From Brassica napus (lineage: Eukaryota > Streptophyta > Magnoliopsida > Brassicales > Brassicaceae), in contig NW_026016751.1 of NCBI RefSeq assembly GCF_020379485.1, positions 55,244-119,243 on the forward strand: 64,000 nt of DNA, in the 5' to 3' direction. The position numbers and the translations under genes are program-made. Each line of letters begins with the position of its first letter. The first letter of the stretch is position 1. Below, piece after piece: positions 42,351-53,400 of this stretch. The notes beneath the pieces are model-generated. The model was given only the letters and a program-made list of their open reading frames with translations. It was not told the DNA's origin and made no database searches.

Positions 42351-42413
42351 TGTGGTTCAGCAAGGCGTGAAGAGAAGGAAGAGAGAGGGAATGAGTGGGG
42401 GTGGTTCTCACAA

Positions 42414-45400
42414 ATGAAAGCGACTCTGAAGAGGTGTGGAGTTTGGAGAAACCATGAGAAGGAAGAGTCTTTGAAGGGTAAAGCTGCTGAGAAAGATCAG
42501 ACAGCAAGAGAAACAAGTGGAAATTGCTTTAGTCTTGAAGAAAGTACACTGCTTGAGAAGATTGAAGATGTTTATGAGAACAAGATCAGTCTTAGGAGAG
42601 TGTATGAAGTCAAGAAGGTGATTAGTGGAGGTAAACCAGGAAGAGAAGAGTTCAATAACCATGTGAGGAAGCTACAACATTTGTGGGTTGAACTACAAGG
42701 GTTGAGATCCCATGTGGATGGGGATACTACACAAGAGCAAGAGACGGTCTTGAAGCTCTTGGCGAGCATGGAGTCATCATATGGGTGGCTGGTAGAGATG
42801 GTTCTAAGAGGGGAACAGCTTCCGGAAATGGAAGAGATTTGTGGGCTTATAAGAAGGGCGTATGAGATAATGAGAGATGATGAGAGGCTAACCATGAGTA
42901 GGAGTGAGAGCTCATGGAAGCCAACTGGGAGTAGGAGTGAGAGCTTCCAGAAGCTAACCATGAGTAGGAGTGAGGGCTCATGGAGGCTAACCGGGAGTAG
43001 GAGTGAGGGCTTCCGGAAGAAGAGAAGGTGCAGAATGCTATCCAAAGCTTCTATCAACATAGGAAAGGGTAGAAAGAGAGTTGTGGGAGAGTGTTCTTAC
43101 TCAGCCTACATGGGGGAATCAGTAGAAGACAGTGGGGTGTTAAGAGAGCAGGAGAAAGGGAGTGGAGCTGATGATCGCATCACCAGGAAGGAATGGAGAG
43201 TGTTCATGGAACATGTACAAGCCTTAACAGCAAGCAAGAAGCATGCTATACAATCCGGAGCTTCTAAACCCATGGTGATTGATTCTGGAGCAAGTCATCA
43301 TATGATCAGTGATAGGAGGCTTATAAGTGAGATCAAGGCTGCAACAGGGAGTGTTAGGATAGCTAATGGTGCTATGATCCCAATAGAAGGAGTGGGAAAG
43401 CTCAAACTGTTTGAGAAGGACACGGCTGCCTTCTACATGCCTCAGTTCACTTCAAATCTATTATCTGTGAAGAAAGCTACCATTGATCTTGATTGTCAAG
43501 TAGTATTCAGACCTGATGAAGTTGAGTTTCAAGATTTGAAGACTGGGAGAGTCATTGGCAGAGGAGACAGCAAAAATCAGCTATACCACCTCGACTTGGC
43601 TAAGACCTCTAATCCCTTTGATTCTATTTGCTTGAGTAGTACTGCTGAGAAGATTGATAGTATTACTTGGCATGCTAGATTAGGACATCCTCATGCTCGT
43701 GCCATTGAATTGATAATCCCTAATATGTCATTCAATCACTTGGATTGTGAAGCATGCATATTAGGAAAGCATTGTAGGACTGTTTTCCCAACATCTAAGA
43801 CTACTTATGAGCATTGCTTTGATCTAGTTCACTCGGATGTGTGGACCGCTCCATGCATGTCTAGAGACAGCCATAAATACTTTGTGACATTCATTGATGA
43901 GAAGTCTAAGTATACATGGCTCACATTGCTTCCATCTAAAGATAAGGTGCTAGAAGCGTTTATGAACTTCCAAGCATATGTATCTAATCAATACAATGCT
44001 ACTGTGAAGGTACTGAGATCAGACAACGGAGGTGAATACATCAGCAATGCCTTCAAGAGTCATCTAGCCAAGCATGGGATTGTGCATCAGACCAGTTGTC
44101 CCTACACACCACAGCAGAATGGTGTAGCTGAGAGGAAGAATAGGCACTTGATGGAGGTTGCTAGGTCGATGATGTTTCATGCAAATGTCCCAAAAAGATT
44201 TTGGGGAGATGCTGTTCAGACTGCTTGCTACCTCATCAACCGGGTCCCAACCAAGATACTGAAGAATCTGTCTCCATTTGAGGTGCTGAATAAGAGCAAG
44301 CCTTTTATTGATCACCTACGAGTATTTGGGTGTGTATGCTATGTCATGACTCCAGGAGAACAGAGAAACAAGCTGGAGGCAAAGAGTACTAAGGCAATGT
44401 TTATTGGATACTCTATCACTCAGAAGGGATACAAGTGCTATGATCCTGAAGCAAGGAGAGTGATGGTATCTAGAGAAGTGAAGTTTATTGAATCCAAAGG
44501 GTATTATGAAGGAAAGGAGTGGGAAAATCTGAAGGATTTGTCTCAAGCTCCATCTGATAGAGCAACAACACTGAGGGTGCTGTTGGAGAAGCTAGGGATA
44601 GGGTTATCCCAGGATCAGGAATCTGGAAGAAGAGAGTCTTCCAATCCTACTAGTGAAGCTGAAAGAACAACTCCTCTTGATCATGAGAGGGGGAATGGAA
44701 CTGAATCTCATGAGCAAGTGCACAATCAAGAAGATTCAGGCCAGCATAATCAAGAGGTGACACAGGAAGTAGAGAGTGGTGCTCAGTCTAGTGGAGATGG
44801 GCAAAGAGAGTCTACTGGCTCAGATGAGAGTGGTACTCAGTCTAGTGGAGATTGGGAAGTAGATCCTGATGGGTCAAATGAGAGTGGTGCTCAATCAAGT
44901 GAAGATAGGCAAGAAACACAAGAAGAACAAGTTCAGGAGCTAAGGAGGAGCACAAGGGTGAAGAGAGATGCTTCCAACTGGGTAAACACGAGAGTGTACT
45001 ACAATGCCCAGGCTGTGGAGCATCCTTCTCAAGCTATGTGTTCCTTTGCAGAGTTTCCGGACGAGCATATAGCCTTCACAGTAAGCTTGGATGAGAGCTA
45101 TATTCCAAGGACATATGAAGAAGCTATGGCTTTAAAGGAGTGGAGAGATTCAGTTGCTGATGAGTCCGGAGCCATGATTAAGAATGAAACATGGTATGAG
45201 AGTGAGCTGCCTAAAGGGAAGAAGGCAGTGACTAGTAAATGGGTGTTCACAATCAAGTTTCATCCTGATGGAAGAATAGAGAGGCGCAAGTCTAGGTTGG
45301 TGGCAAGAGGATTTACTCAGACATATGGTGAGGACTATGTTGAGACCTTTGCTCCTGTGGCTAAACTTCATACTATCAGGATTGTATTATCTTTAGCTGT

Positions 45401-46652
45401 GAATCTTGAGTGGGATTTGTGGCAAATGGATGTGAAGAATGCATTCCTTCAAGGAGAGTTGGAAGATGAAGTATACATGCATCCACCACCAGGTCTTGAA
45501 CATCTAGTAAAGAAGGGTAATGTGTTGAGGTTGAGGAAAGCTATCTATGGTCTCAAGCAGTCTCCAAGGGCGTGGTACAACAAGTTGAGTACTACACTGA
45601 ATGGGAGAGGGTTCAGAAAGTCAGAATTGGATCACACTCTCTTTACCCTAACCACCTCATCTGGTATTGTGGTATTGCTTGTGTATGTGGATGATATCAT
45701 CATCACAGGCAGTGATAAGGAAGGCATCAAGGCTACAAAGGAGTATCTCAAGGCAAGCTTTGAGATTAAAGACTTGGGGGAAATGAAGTATTTTCTTGGG
45801 ATTGAGATATGCAGATCAAAGGAAGGATTGTTTATGTCTCAAAGGAAGTATGTGATTGATCTATTGAAGGGAGCAGATGCCTATGGAGGAAAGACAGCCA
45901 AGATGCCAATGGAGGATGGTTACAAGGTTCCACGTGAGGGGGAGATTGAGGATAGCAAGCCATTCCATGATCCTAAGCTTTATAGGAAGCTAGTGGGGAA
46001 GTTGATTTATCTTACCATTACTAGACCTGATGTGTGCTTTGCGGTGAATCAAGTCAGTCAACACATGCAAGTTCCTAAGGAGCACCACTGGCGGATGGTG
46101 GAAAGGATCTTGATGTATCTGAATGGAACTACTGGTCTTGGAGTATGGATGGGATGTAACAAGAGTACTGAGGTTGTAGGCTACTGTGATGCAGATTGGG
46201 CTGGGGACCGAGCAGATAGAAGATCAACCACAGGCTATTGTACATTCATTGGTGGTAACTTGGTCACTTGGAAGAGTAAGAAGCAGAAGGTAGTGTCTTG
46301 TTCCAGTGCTGAGGCCGAGTATAGAGCAATGCTGAAGCTTACAAATGAGCTAGTGTGGATAAAAGGGATTTTGAAGCATCTGGAGATTATTCAAGCAACG
46401 CCAATGACAATGCATTGTGATAATCAAGCAGCTATCCACATTGCATCTAATTCTGTGTTCCATGAGAGAACAAAGCACATTGAGGTTGATTGTCACAAGG
46501 TGAGGCAGATGATGATTCTTGGGGTGATTCTACCTTGTTATACTCGGAGTGAGGATCAGTTAGCAGATGTGTTCACAAAGGCAGCAAGGCAAAAGACAAT
46601 GGAGTCCATACACATCAGGTTAGGACTCATTGATCTCTCGCCTAAGGGCTAG
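42414..46652 (+). CDS. F Gag-Pol polyprotein, knuckle-less, N-terminus lost
   Basis: The frame of 1412 residues runs from the first remaining ATG, which equals Met26 of B. The original start was removed at the E junction, although the frame is open upstream to 42350. Protease DSG, integrase D-D-E, YVDD and RNase H are all unchanged from B. I noticed only a few amino-acid differences, such as Glu to Gly in YYEGKEW and Gly to Arg in SSEDRQE. The missing part lies in Gag, outside the catalytic domains. With no 5' LTR it is probably not mobile by itself. Confidence 0.88.
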   Translation: MKATLKRCGVWRNHEKEESLKGKAAEKDQTARETSGNCFSLEESTLLEKIEDVYENKISLRRVYEVKKVISGGKPGREEFNNHVRKLQHLWVELQGLRSHVDGDTTQEQETVLKLLASMESSYGWLVEMVLRGEQLPEMEEICGLIRRAYEIMRDDERLTMSRSESSWKPTGSRSESFQKLTMSRSEGSWRLTGSRSEGFRKKRRCRMLSKASINIGKGRKRVVGECSYSAYMGESVEDSGVLREQEKGSGADDRITRKEWRVFMEHVQALTASKKHAIQSGASKPMVIDSGASHHMISDRRLISEIKAATGSVRIANGAMIPIEGVGKLKLFEKDTAAFYMPQFTSNLLSVKKATIDLDCQVVFRPDEVEFQDLKTGRVIGRGDSKNQLYHLDLAKTSNPFDSICLSSTAEKIDSITWHARLGHPHARAIELIIPNMSFNHLDCEACILGKHCRTVFPTSKTTYEHCFDLVHSDVWTAPCMSRDSHKYFVTFIDEKSKYTWLTLLPSKDKVLEAFMNFQAYVSNQYNATVKVLRSDNGGEYISNAFKSHLAKHGIVHQTSCPYTPQQNGVAERKNRHLMEVARSMMFHANVPKRFWGDAVQTACYLINRVPTKILKNLSPFEVLNKSKPFIDHLRVFGCVCYVMTPGEQRNKLEAKSTKAMFIGYSITQKGYKCYDPEARRVMVSREVKFIESKGYYEGKEWENLKDLSQAPSDRATTLRVLLEKLGIGLSQDQESGRRESSNPTSEAERTTPLDHERGNGTESHEQVHNQEDSGQHNQEVTQEVESGAQSSGDGQRESTGSDESGTQSSGDWEVDPDGSNESGAQSSEDRQETQEEQVQELRRSTRVKRDASNWVNTRVYYNAQAVEHPSQAMCSFAEFPDEHIAFTVSLDESYIPRTYEEAMALKEWRDSVADESGAMIKNETWYESELPKGKKAVTSKWVFTIKFHPDGRIERRKSRLVARGFTQTYGEDYVETFAPVAKLHTIRIVLSLAVNLEWDLWQMDVKNAFLQGELEDEVYMHPPPGLEHLVKKGNVLRLRKAIYGLKQSPRAWYNKLSTTLNGRGFRKSELDHTLFTLTTSSGIVVLLVYVDDIIITGSDKEGIKATKEYLKASFEIKDLGEMKYFLGIEICRSKEGLFMSQRKYVIDLLKGADAYGGKTAKMPMEDGYKVPREGEIEDSKPFHDPKLYRKLVGKLIYLTITRPDVCFAVNQVSQHMQVPKEHHWRMVERILMYLNGTTGLGVWMGCNKSTEVVGYCDADWAGDRADRRSTTGYCTFIGGNLVTWKSKKQKVVSCSSAEAEYRAMLKLTNELVWIKGILKHLEIIQATPMTMHCDNQAAIHIASNSVFHERTKHIEVDCHKVRQMMILGVILPCYTRSEDQLADVFTKAARQKTMESIHIRLGLIDLSPKG
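42890..43021 (+). repeat. Four 33-bp tandem repeats in F gag
   Basis: This is the same four in-frame units as in B gag at 20275-20406, at a constant offset of 22615. No unit was gained or lost since the copies separated. Confidence 0.87.
44772..44915 (+). repeat. 54-bp tandem repeats in the F integrase-RT linker
   Basis: Same arrangement as in B: two full units and a partial third. The partial unit carries substitutions relative to B near 44907-44918. Confidence 0.83.
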
Positions 46653-46691
46653 TCTATACACTCTCCTGATCATGTGATCTCTACTCTTTTT

Positions 46692-46801
46692 CCTCATTAA
46701 GTTTTTGTCCCAATGGGTTTTCTTTAATGAGGTTTTAATGAGGGAGATCTCATGGTCCTTCCAAGCTTGACTTGTTCCACATGGTCAAGCTTGAGGGGGA
46801 G
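46692..46801 (+). promoter_or_regulatory. F polypurine tract and two 3' hairpins
   Basis: Hairpin 1 pairs 46692-46702 with 46722-46732. The last base of the left arm differs from B (G to T), leaving ten pairs. Hairpin 2 pairs 46762-46771 with 46784-46793. The purine tract is 46793-46801. Confidence 0.75.
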
Positions 46802-47320
46802 TGTTGAGATGAGAGAATAAAGAGATGGAGTCTTGGAGGTTCAGGGATTAGTTAGAGAAGAGAAGTGTTGAGGATGAGACAGTAACTCCAAAGTTACCAC
46901 AGTAACTTTGGAAAGTTACCACAGTAACTCGAGATGAAGGTAACTGAGGTACTATTGAGAAGTTACCTTGCATCTATGAAGTCTGGAAAGAGTGAAACTC
47001 GTACAGCAGTGAGGATAAGGCAAGAGGATAAGGTGAGAACATAGCTGGAAAGGGGAAACAACTTTACAGCCTGTCCAAGCATGTGAAGCCTCTCAGCCAA
47101 GTATTTCAAACCAGTGTGACAGCTAGCTTTGACTACACATGCTTGGAGTCTAATTTCGAAATCCCTTGTATCTCCATTTATATATACATGTAAACCATCT
47201 TAGTAATCAATTAATGGAGTTTTGAGTCTCTCTCTCTTAAGTCTCTCTCTTGTTCTTAATCTCCAATCTCTTTAATTCTCAGATTAGACTTAATCACTCC
47301 TTAAATCACCAAATCTAATA
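46802..47320 (+). repeat. F 3' LTR, mosaic
   Basis: This 519-bp LTR ends in CTAATA. Bases 46802-46824 equal the B LTR. The rest of U3 is unlike B, and from about 47210 the sequence is again close to B. It has a direct repeat of AGTTACCACAGTAAC at 46892-46906 and 46914-46928, and TATATATA at 47179-47186. No second copy exists in the window. Confidence 0.85.
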
Positions 47321-49722
47321 TGGAAGTGGCTAGATCAATGATGTTCCAGATGAGAGTGCCAAAGAGATTCTGGAGTGATGCTGTGATCACGGCTTGCTAC
47401 CTAATCAATCGGATTCCAACCAAGATCCTGGAAGATAAAGCTCCTTATGAAGTTCTCAACAACAGCAAGCCAGTCCTAGATCACCTAAGAGTGTTTGGGT
47501 GTGTAAGCTATGTTCTTATCCCGGGAGAGATGAGAAACAAGCTGGAAGCAAAGAGTATCAAAGCTATGATGATAGGATACTCAACCACACAGAAGGGATA
47601 CAAGTGCTTTGTTCCTGAGTCAAGGAGAGTTCTTGTATCAAGAGATGTCAAGTTCTTTGAAGAGAAGAGCTACTATGAAGATAAAGATTGGAAAGAGCTG
47701 GAGGATCTTTCACAACCTTCAGATAGAGCTACAAGCTTGAGACAGATACTAGAAGGTCTTGGAATTGGAATGTCCCAGGAGTCGACAGAGAATCAGTCAT
47801 CTGAAAGACAAGAAGCTGAAGAACCATCTCACCTTGATCATGAGGGAGGGAATGGAATTGAGCCGGATGATGAGAATCAAGAGTTTGCGGATCATCCTGA
47901 TCAAGGTGGAGCTGAACCAAGTAATGAAGAGCTTAATGAGTTACCAGAACAAGGAGAAGTGGAAGCAACTGAAGTAGAAGCACCAGAGCAAGCACCAGCT
48001 GAGGTACCATTGAGGAGAAGCACACGGCTGAAGAGAGATGCTTCCAACTGGGTAAACACGAGAGTGTACTACAATGCCCAGGCTGTGGAGCATCCTTCTC
48101 AAGCTGTGTGTTCATTTGCCTGTTATCCAAAGGAGCATTGCGCATTCATGATGAGCCTAGATGAAAGTAGTGTACCAAGATCATATGAAGAGGCAATGCT
48201 ACATCAAGATTGGAAGGAATCTGTTGGAGATGAGGCAAATGCCATGATAAAGAATGACACTTGGTTTGAAAGTGAGTTGCCAAAAGGAAAGAAGGCAGTA
48301 ACCAGCAAGTGGATATTCACCATTAAGTATCTACCTGATGGAACCATTGACAGAAAGAAGACAAGACTGGTGGCTAGAGGATACACTCAAACATATGGGG
48401 AAGACTACATTGATACCTTTGCCCCTGTTGCCAAGCTACATACAATAAGAATTGTATTGTCTCTTGCTGTGAACCTTGAGTGGGAGCTTTGGCAGATGGA
48501 TGTGAAGAATGCATTTCTTCAGGGAGAACTAGAAGATGAAGTGTACATGCATCCACCACCGGGTCTTGAACATCTTGTGAAACCAGGGAATGTATTGAGA
48601 CTCAAGAAGGCAATCTATGGGTTGAAGCAATCACCTAGAGCATGGTACAACAAGCTGAGTACTACTCTGAATGGCCGTGGGTTCAAGAAGTCAGAGTTGG
48701 ATCACACCCTCTTCACCCTCACTACACCTTCAGGTATCATCTGTCTACTCGTATATGTTGATGACATTATCATAACAGGTAGTGATAAGGCTGGTATAAA
48801 AGCCACAAAGGAGTTTTTGAAATCTGTGTTTGAAATCAAAGACTTAGGGGAAATGAAATACTTCCTTGGAATTGAGTTGTGTAGATCTAAGGAAGGATTG
48901 TTCATTTCCCAAAGGAAGTATACACTTGATCTTTTGAAAGATGCAGGTATACAAGGAGACAAGACAGCAAAGATGCCTCTTGAAGATGGATACAAGGTTC
49001 CACATGAGGGGGAGGTTGAAGATAGCAAGGCCTTTCATGATCCAAAGCTGTACAGGAAGCTAGTAGGGAAGCTCATCTACCTTACAATCACACGACCAGA
49101 CATATGCTTTGCGGTGAACCAAGTGAGCCAGCATATGCAAGTCCCAAAGGATCATCACTGGCGCATGGTGGAGAGACTTCTCTTGTATCTGAATGGGACG
49201 TCAAGCCTTGGAGTGTGGATGGGATGCAACAAGAGCACTGAAGTGGTGGGATACTGTGATGCGGATTGGGCTGGAGATAGAGCAGACAGGAGATCAACCA
49301 CCGGCTATTGTACATTCATTGGAGGCAACTTGGTGACTTGGAAGAGTAAGAAGCAGAAGGTGGTGTCTTGTTCAAGCGCTGAAGCTGAGTATAGAGCAAT
49401 GCTGAAGCTTACCAATGAGTTGGTATGGATCAAAGGAATCTTGAAGCACTTGGAGATAGAGCAGGGAACTCCAATGACTATGCATTGTGATAATCAAGCG
49501 GCTATACACATTGCGACCAACTCAGTCTTCCATGAGAGAACCAAGCACATTGAAGTTGATTGTCACAAGGTGAGGCAGATGATTGTCTTGGGAGTGATCT
49601 TGCCATGCTACACAAGGAGTGAGGATCAACTTGCGGATGTGTTCACCAAGGCCGCAAGACAAAAGACTATGGAGTCCATTCATACCAGATTGGGGCTCAT
49701 AGATCTTTCCCCAAGGAGCTGA
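47321..49722 (+). pseudogene. K late integrase, RT and RNase H
   Basis: This 3' part of the K polyprotein has about 800 open codons. It begins just after the integrase Glu region (ME-VARSMMF), so the DDE core is gone. It keeps the integrase C-terminal part, an acidic linker, RT with YVDD near 48754-48765, and RNase H. It is followed by K 3' signals and the K LTR, which is why I assign it to K. The last base of the F LTR plus TG makes an ATG at 47320 in frame, so a shorter protein could be made if the F LTR drives transcription. Confidence 0.85.
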
Positions 49723-49754
49723 TCCCCTTTGCCATGAGGTCTTCACTCTTTTTC

Positions 49755-49864
49755 CCTCATCAAGGTTTTGTCCCAATGGGTTTTCCTTGGTGAGGTTTTT
49801 AATGAGGAAGATCTCATGGTGGTTCCAAGCTTAACTACGTTACTAAGTTAAGCTTGAGGGGGAG
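49755..49864 (+). promoter_or_regulatory. K polypurine tract and two 3' hairpins
   Basis: Hairpin 1 pairs 49755-49765 with 49785-49795, 11 of 11 with one G-U. Hairpin 2 pairs CAAGCTTAACT at 49826-49836 with AGTTAAGCTTG at 49846-49856, 11 pairs. Its sequence differs from B on both arms in a compensating way. The purine tract is 49856-49864. Confidence 0.8.
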
Positions 49865-50432
49865 TGTTAAAATGAGCTGTTCAGTATATGGGGAGATGGC
49901 TTAAGGAGTTGAGGATGTGAGAATGTGAAGGCAAAGGGAAGGAAGGTTAGGGATCGACCAGGCCGTACAAGAGGCCGTACCGGCCGTACCGTCCGTACTG
50001 TCCGGGTCGATCCATAACTCGACCAAGAGGAAAGTTACCCGGGTGAAAGGGTTAAACGGCCAAAGGGGTTTTACCTTAGGAGATATGACCGTTTGGATGG
50101 ACAGAGTGACCGCGGCTTATCCTGACAGTCTGGCACAGGCTGTAAAGGCAAAAGGAGTCTCCCCAAAAGATGCCATAAGCGTGTGATCTTCCTCATTGGT
50201 TTACATTTGAATTAAAGCAACCTTATCCTTGACCACACATGCTTAGAGCTTCTGAATACCCTAATGTCTCTCTCTATATATTGTAAACTCTGTCTTGATT
50301 AATGAAAAACACGAGTTTATCATATTCTCTCTCTAGTTCATCATGTTTCTCTTCTACATTTCATAAATCATCTCATCTCACTTTAATCTTTCTCTAAATC
50401 TCTCAATACCTGTTCAACTCTCTAAAATCATA
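49865..50432 (+). repeat. K 3' LTR
   Basis: The LTR is 568 bp and matches 34864-35431 with two substitutions that I found, one in the GTAC cluster at 49961-50006. It is followed by target copy AAAGC, and satellite resumes in phase. Confidence 0.92.
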
Positions 50433-53400
50433 AAAGCTTCTCACAAAGTGATTCATCCCGGTTTGAATGGAACGACGAAGAAGCTGCACAATTCCCAAAC
50501 TGGGAAACTGGAAGCACCTGATTTGAAAGTGGGATAACTTCTTCATCCCAACTCCTATGAGATTTAGTCAACCTCCTGGTGATTCTCCACCACTTAATGT
50601 ATCCAAATCAAGTTTCTCACAAAGTGATTCATCATGGTTTGATAGGAACGACGAAGAAGCTGTCCTATTCCCAAACTGGGAAACTGGAATCACCTGATTT
50701 CAAAGTGGGATAACTTTTTCTTGCCAACTCCTATGAGATTTATTCAACTTCCTGGTGATTCTCCACCACTTTATGTATCCAAATCAAGCTTCTCACATAG
50801 TGATTCATCCTGGTTTGATTGGAACGACGAAGAAGCTGTGCTATTCCCAAACTGGGAAACTGGAATCACCTGATTTGAAAGTGGGATAACTTCTTCATCC
50901 AAACTCCTATGAGATTTATTCAACTTCCTGGTGATTCTCCACCACTTTATGTATCCAAATCAAGCTTCTTACAACGTGATTCATCTTGGTTTGATTGGAA
51001 CGACGAAGAAGCTGTCCAATTCCCAAACTGGGAAACAGGAAGCACCTGATTTGAAAGTGGGATAACTTCTTCATCCCAACTCCTATGAGATTTATTCAAC
51101 TTCCTGGTGATTCTCCACCACTTTATGTATCCAAATCAAGCTTTTCACAAAGTGATTCATCCTGGTTTGATTGGAACGACGAAGAAGCTGTGCTATTCCC
51201 AAACTGGGAAACTGGAATCACCTGATTTGAAAGTGGGATAACTTCTTCATCCCAACTCCTATGAGATTTATTCAACTTCCTGGTGATTCTCCACCACATT
51301 ATGTATCCAAATAAAGCTTCTCACAAAGTGATTCATCCCAGTTTGATTGGAACGACGAAGAAGCTGTCCAATTCCCAAACTGGGAAACAGGAAGCACCTG
51401 ATTTGAAAGTGGGATAACTTCTTCATCCCAACTCCTATGAGATTTATTCAACTTCCTGGTGATTCTCCACCACATTATGTATCCAAATAAAGCTTCTCAC
51501 AAAGTGATTCATCCCGGTTTGAATGGAACGACGAAGAAGCTGCACAATTCCCAAACTGGGAAACTGGAAGCACCTGATTTGAAAGTGGGATAACTTCTTC
51601 ATCCCAACTCCTATGAGATTTAGTCAACCTCCTGGTGATTCTCCACCACTTAATGTATCCAAATCAAGTTTCTCACAAAGTGATTCATCATGGTTTGATA
51701 GGAACGACGAAGAAGCTGTCCTATTCCCAAACTGGGAAACTGGAATCACCTGATTTAAAAGTGGGATAACTTCTTCTTGCCAACTCCTATGAGATTTATT
51801 CAACTTCCTGGTGATTCTCCACCACTTTATGTATCCAAATCAAGCTTCTCACAAAGTGATTCATCCTGGTTTGATTGGAACGACGAAGAAGCTGTGCTAT
51901 TCCCAAACTGGGAAACTGGAATCACCTGATTTGAAAGTGGGATAACTTCTTCATCCAAACTCCTATGAGATTTATTCAACTTCCTGGTGATTCTCCACCA
52001 CTTTATGTATCCAAATCAAGCTTCTTACAAAGTGATTCATCTTGGTTTGATTGGAACGACGAAGAAGCTGTCCAATTCCCAAACTGGGAAACTGGAAGCA
52101 CCTGATTTGAAAGTGGGATAACTTCTTCATCCCAACTCCTATGAGATTTATTCAACTTCCTGGTGATTCTCCACCACATTATGTATCCAAATAAAGCTTC
52201 TCACAAAGTGATTCATCCTGGTTTGAATGGAACGACGAAGAAGCTGCACAATTCCCAAACTGGGAAACTGGAATCACCTGATTTGAAAGTGGGATAACTT
52301 CTTCATCCCAACTCCTATGAGATTTATTCAACCTCCTGGTGATTCTCCACCACTTTATGTATCCAAATCAAGCTTCTCACAAAGTGATTCATCCTGGTTT
52401 GATTGGAACGACGAAGAAGCTGTCCTATTCCCAAACTGGGAAACTGGAATCACCTGATTTGAAAGTGGGATAACTTCTTCATGCCAACTCCTATGAGATT
52501 TATTCAACTTCCTGGTGATTCTCCACCACTTTATGTATCCAAATCAAGCTTCTCACAAAGTGATTCATCCTGGTTTGATTGGAACGACGAAGAAGCTGTG
52601 CTATTCCCAAACTGGGAAACTGGAATCACCTGATTTGAAAGTGGGATAACTTCTTCATCCAACTCCTATGAGATTTATTCAACTTCCTGGTGATTCTCCA
52701 CCACTTTATGTATCCAAATCAAGCTTCTAACAAAGTGATTCATCCTGGTTTGATTGGAACGACGAAGAAGCTGTCCTATTCCCAAACTGGGAAACTGGAA
52801 TCACCTGATTTGAAAGTGGGATAACTTCTTCATCCCAACTCCTATGAGATTTATTCAACTTCCTGGTGATTCTCCACCACTTTATGTATCCAAATCAAGC
52901 TTCTCACAAAGAGATTCATCCTGGTTTGATTGAAACGACGAAGAAGCTGTGCTATTCCCAAACTGGGAAACTGGAATCACCTGATTTGAAAGTGGGATAA
53001 CTTCTTCATCCCAACTCCTATGAGATTTATTCAACTTCCTGGTGATTCTCCACCACTTTATGTATCCAAATCAAGCTTCTCACAAAGTGATTCATCCTGG
53101 TTTGATTGGAACGACGAAGAAGCTGTCCTATTCCAAACTGGGAAACTGGAATCACCTGATTTGAAAGTGGGATAACTTCTTCATCCCAACTCCTATGAGA
53201 TTTATTCAACTTCCTGGTGATTCTCCACCACTTTATGTATCCAAATCAAGCTTCTCACAAAGTGATTCATCCTGGTTTGATTGGAACGACGAAGAAGCTG
53301 TCCTATTCCCAAACTGGGAAACTGGAATCACCTGATTTGAAAGTGGGATAACTTCTTCATCCCAACTCCTATGAGATTTATTCAACTTCCTGGTGATTCT

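Larger units (their letters stand above)
42350..47320 (+). mobile_element. Element F: 5'-truncated B-type copia element with a different LTR
   Basis: The internal part is almost identical to B, including all tandem repeats, but the 3' LTR is B-like only for its first 23 bases. After the LTR, the sequence enters K integrase at 47321, so TGGAA at 47321-47325 would be the right target copy. The left copy was deleted. F therefore inserted into K in the same orientation, downstream of E. Confidence 0.85.
34864..50432 (+). mobile_element. Element K: broken copia element containing E and F
   Basis: The two outer 568-bp LTRs share a perfect target duplication, AAAGC at 34859-34863 and 50433-50437, so this is one insertion event. 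LTR ends are TGTTAAAA and ATCATA (TG/TA). I count two substitutions between LTRs. K gag and part of protease remain at 35532-37016 and late integrase to RNase H at 47321-49722. The middle of K, roughly 700-750 bp, was lost together with the 5' ends of E and F. Confidence 0.9.

Noticed and set aside
46802..49722. A separate fourth element made of the F LTR plus the following pol, with a microhomology deletion at TGG
   Set aside because: The following pol leads to K 3' signals and the K LTR, whose target duplication matches the K 5' LTR. Insertion of F into K explains the border without an extra element.
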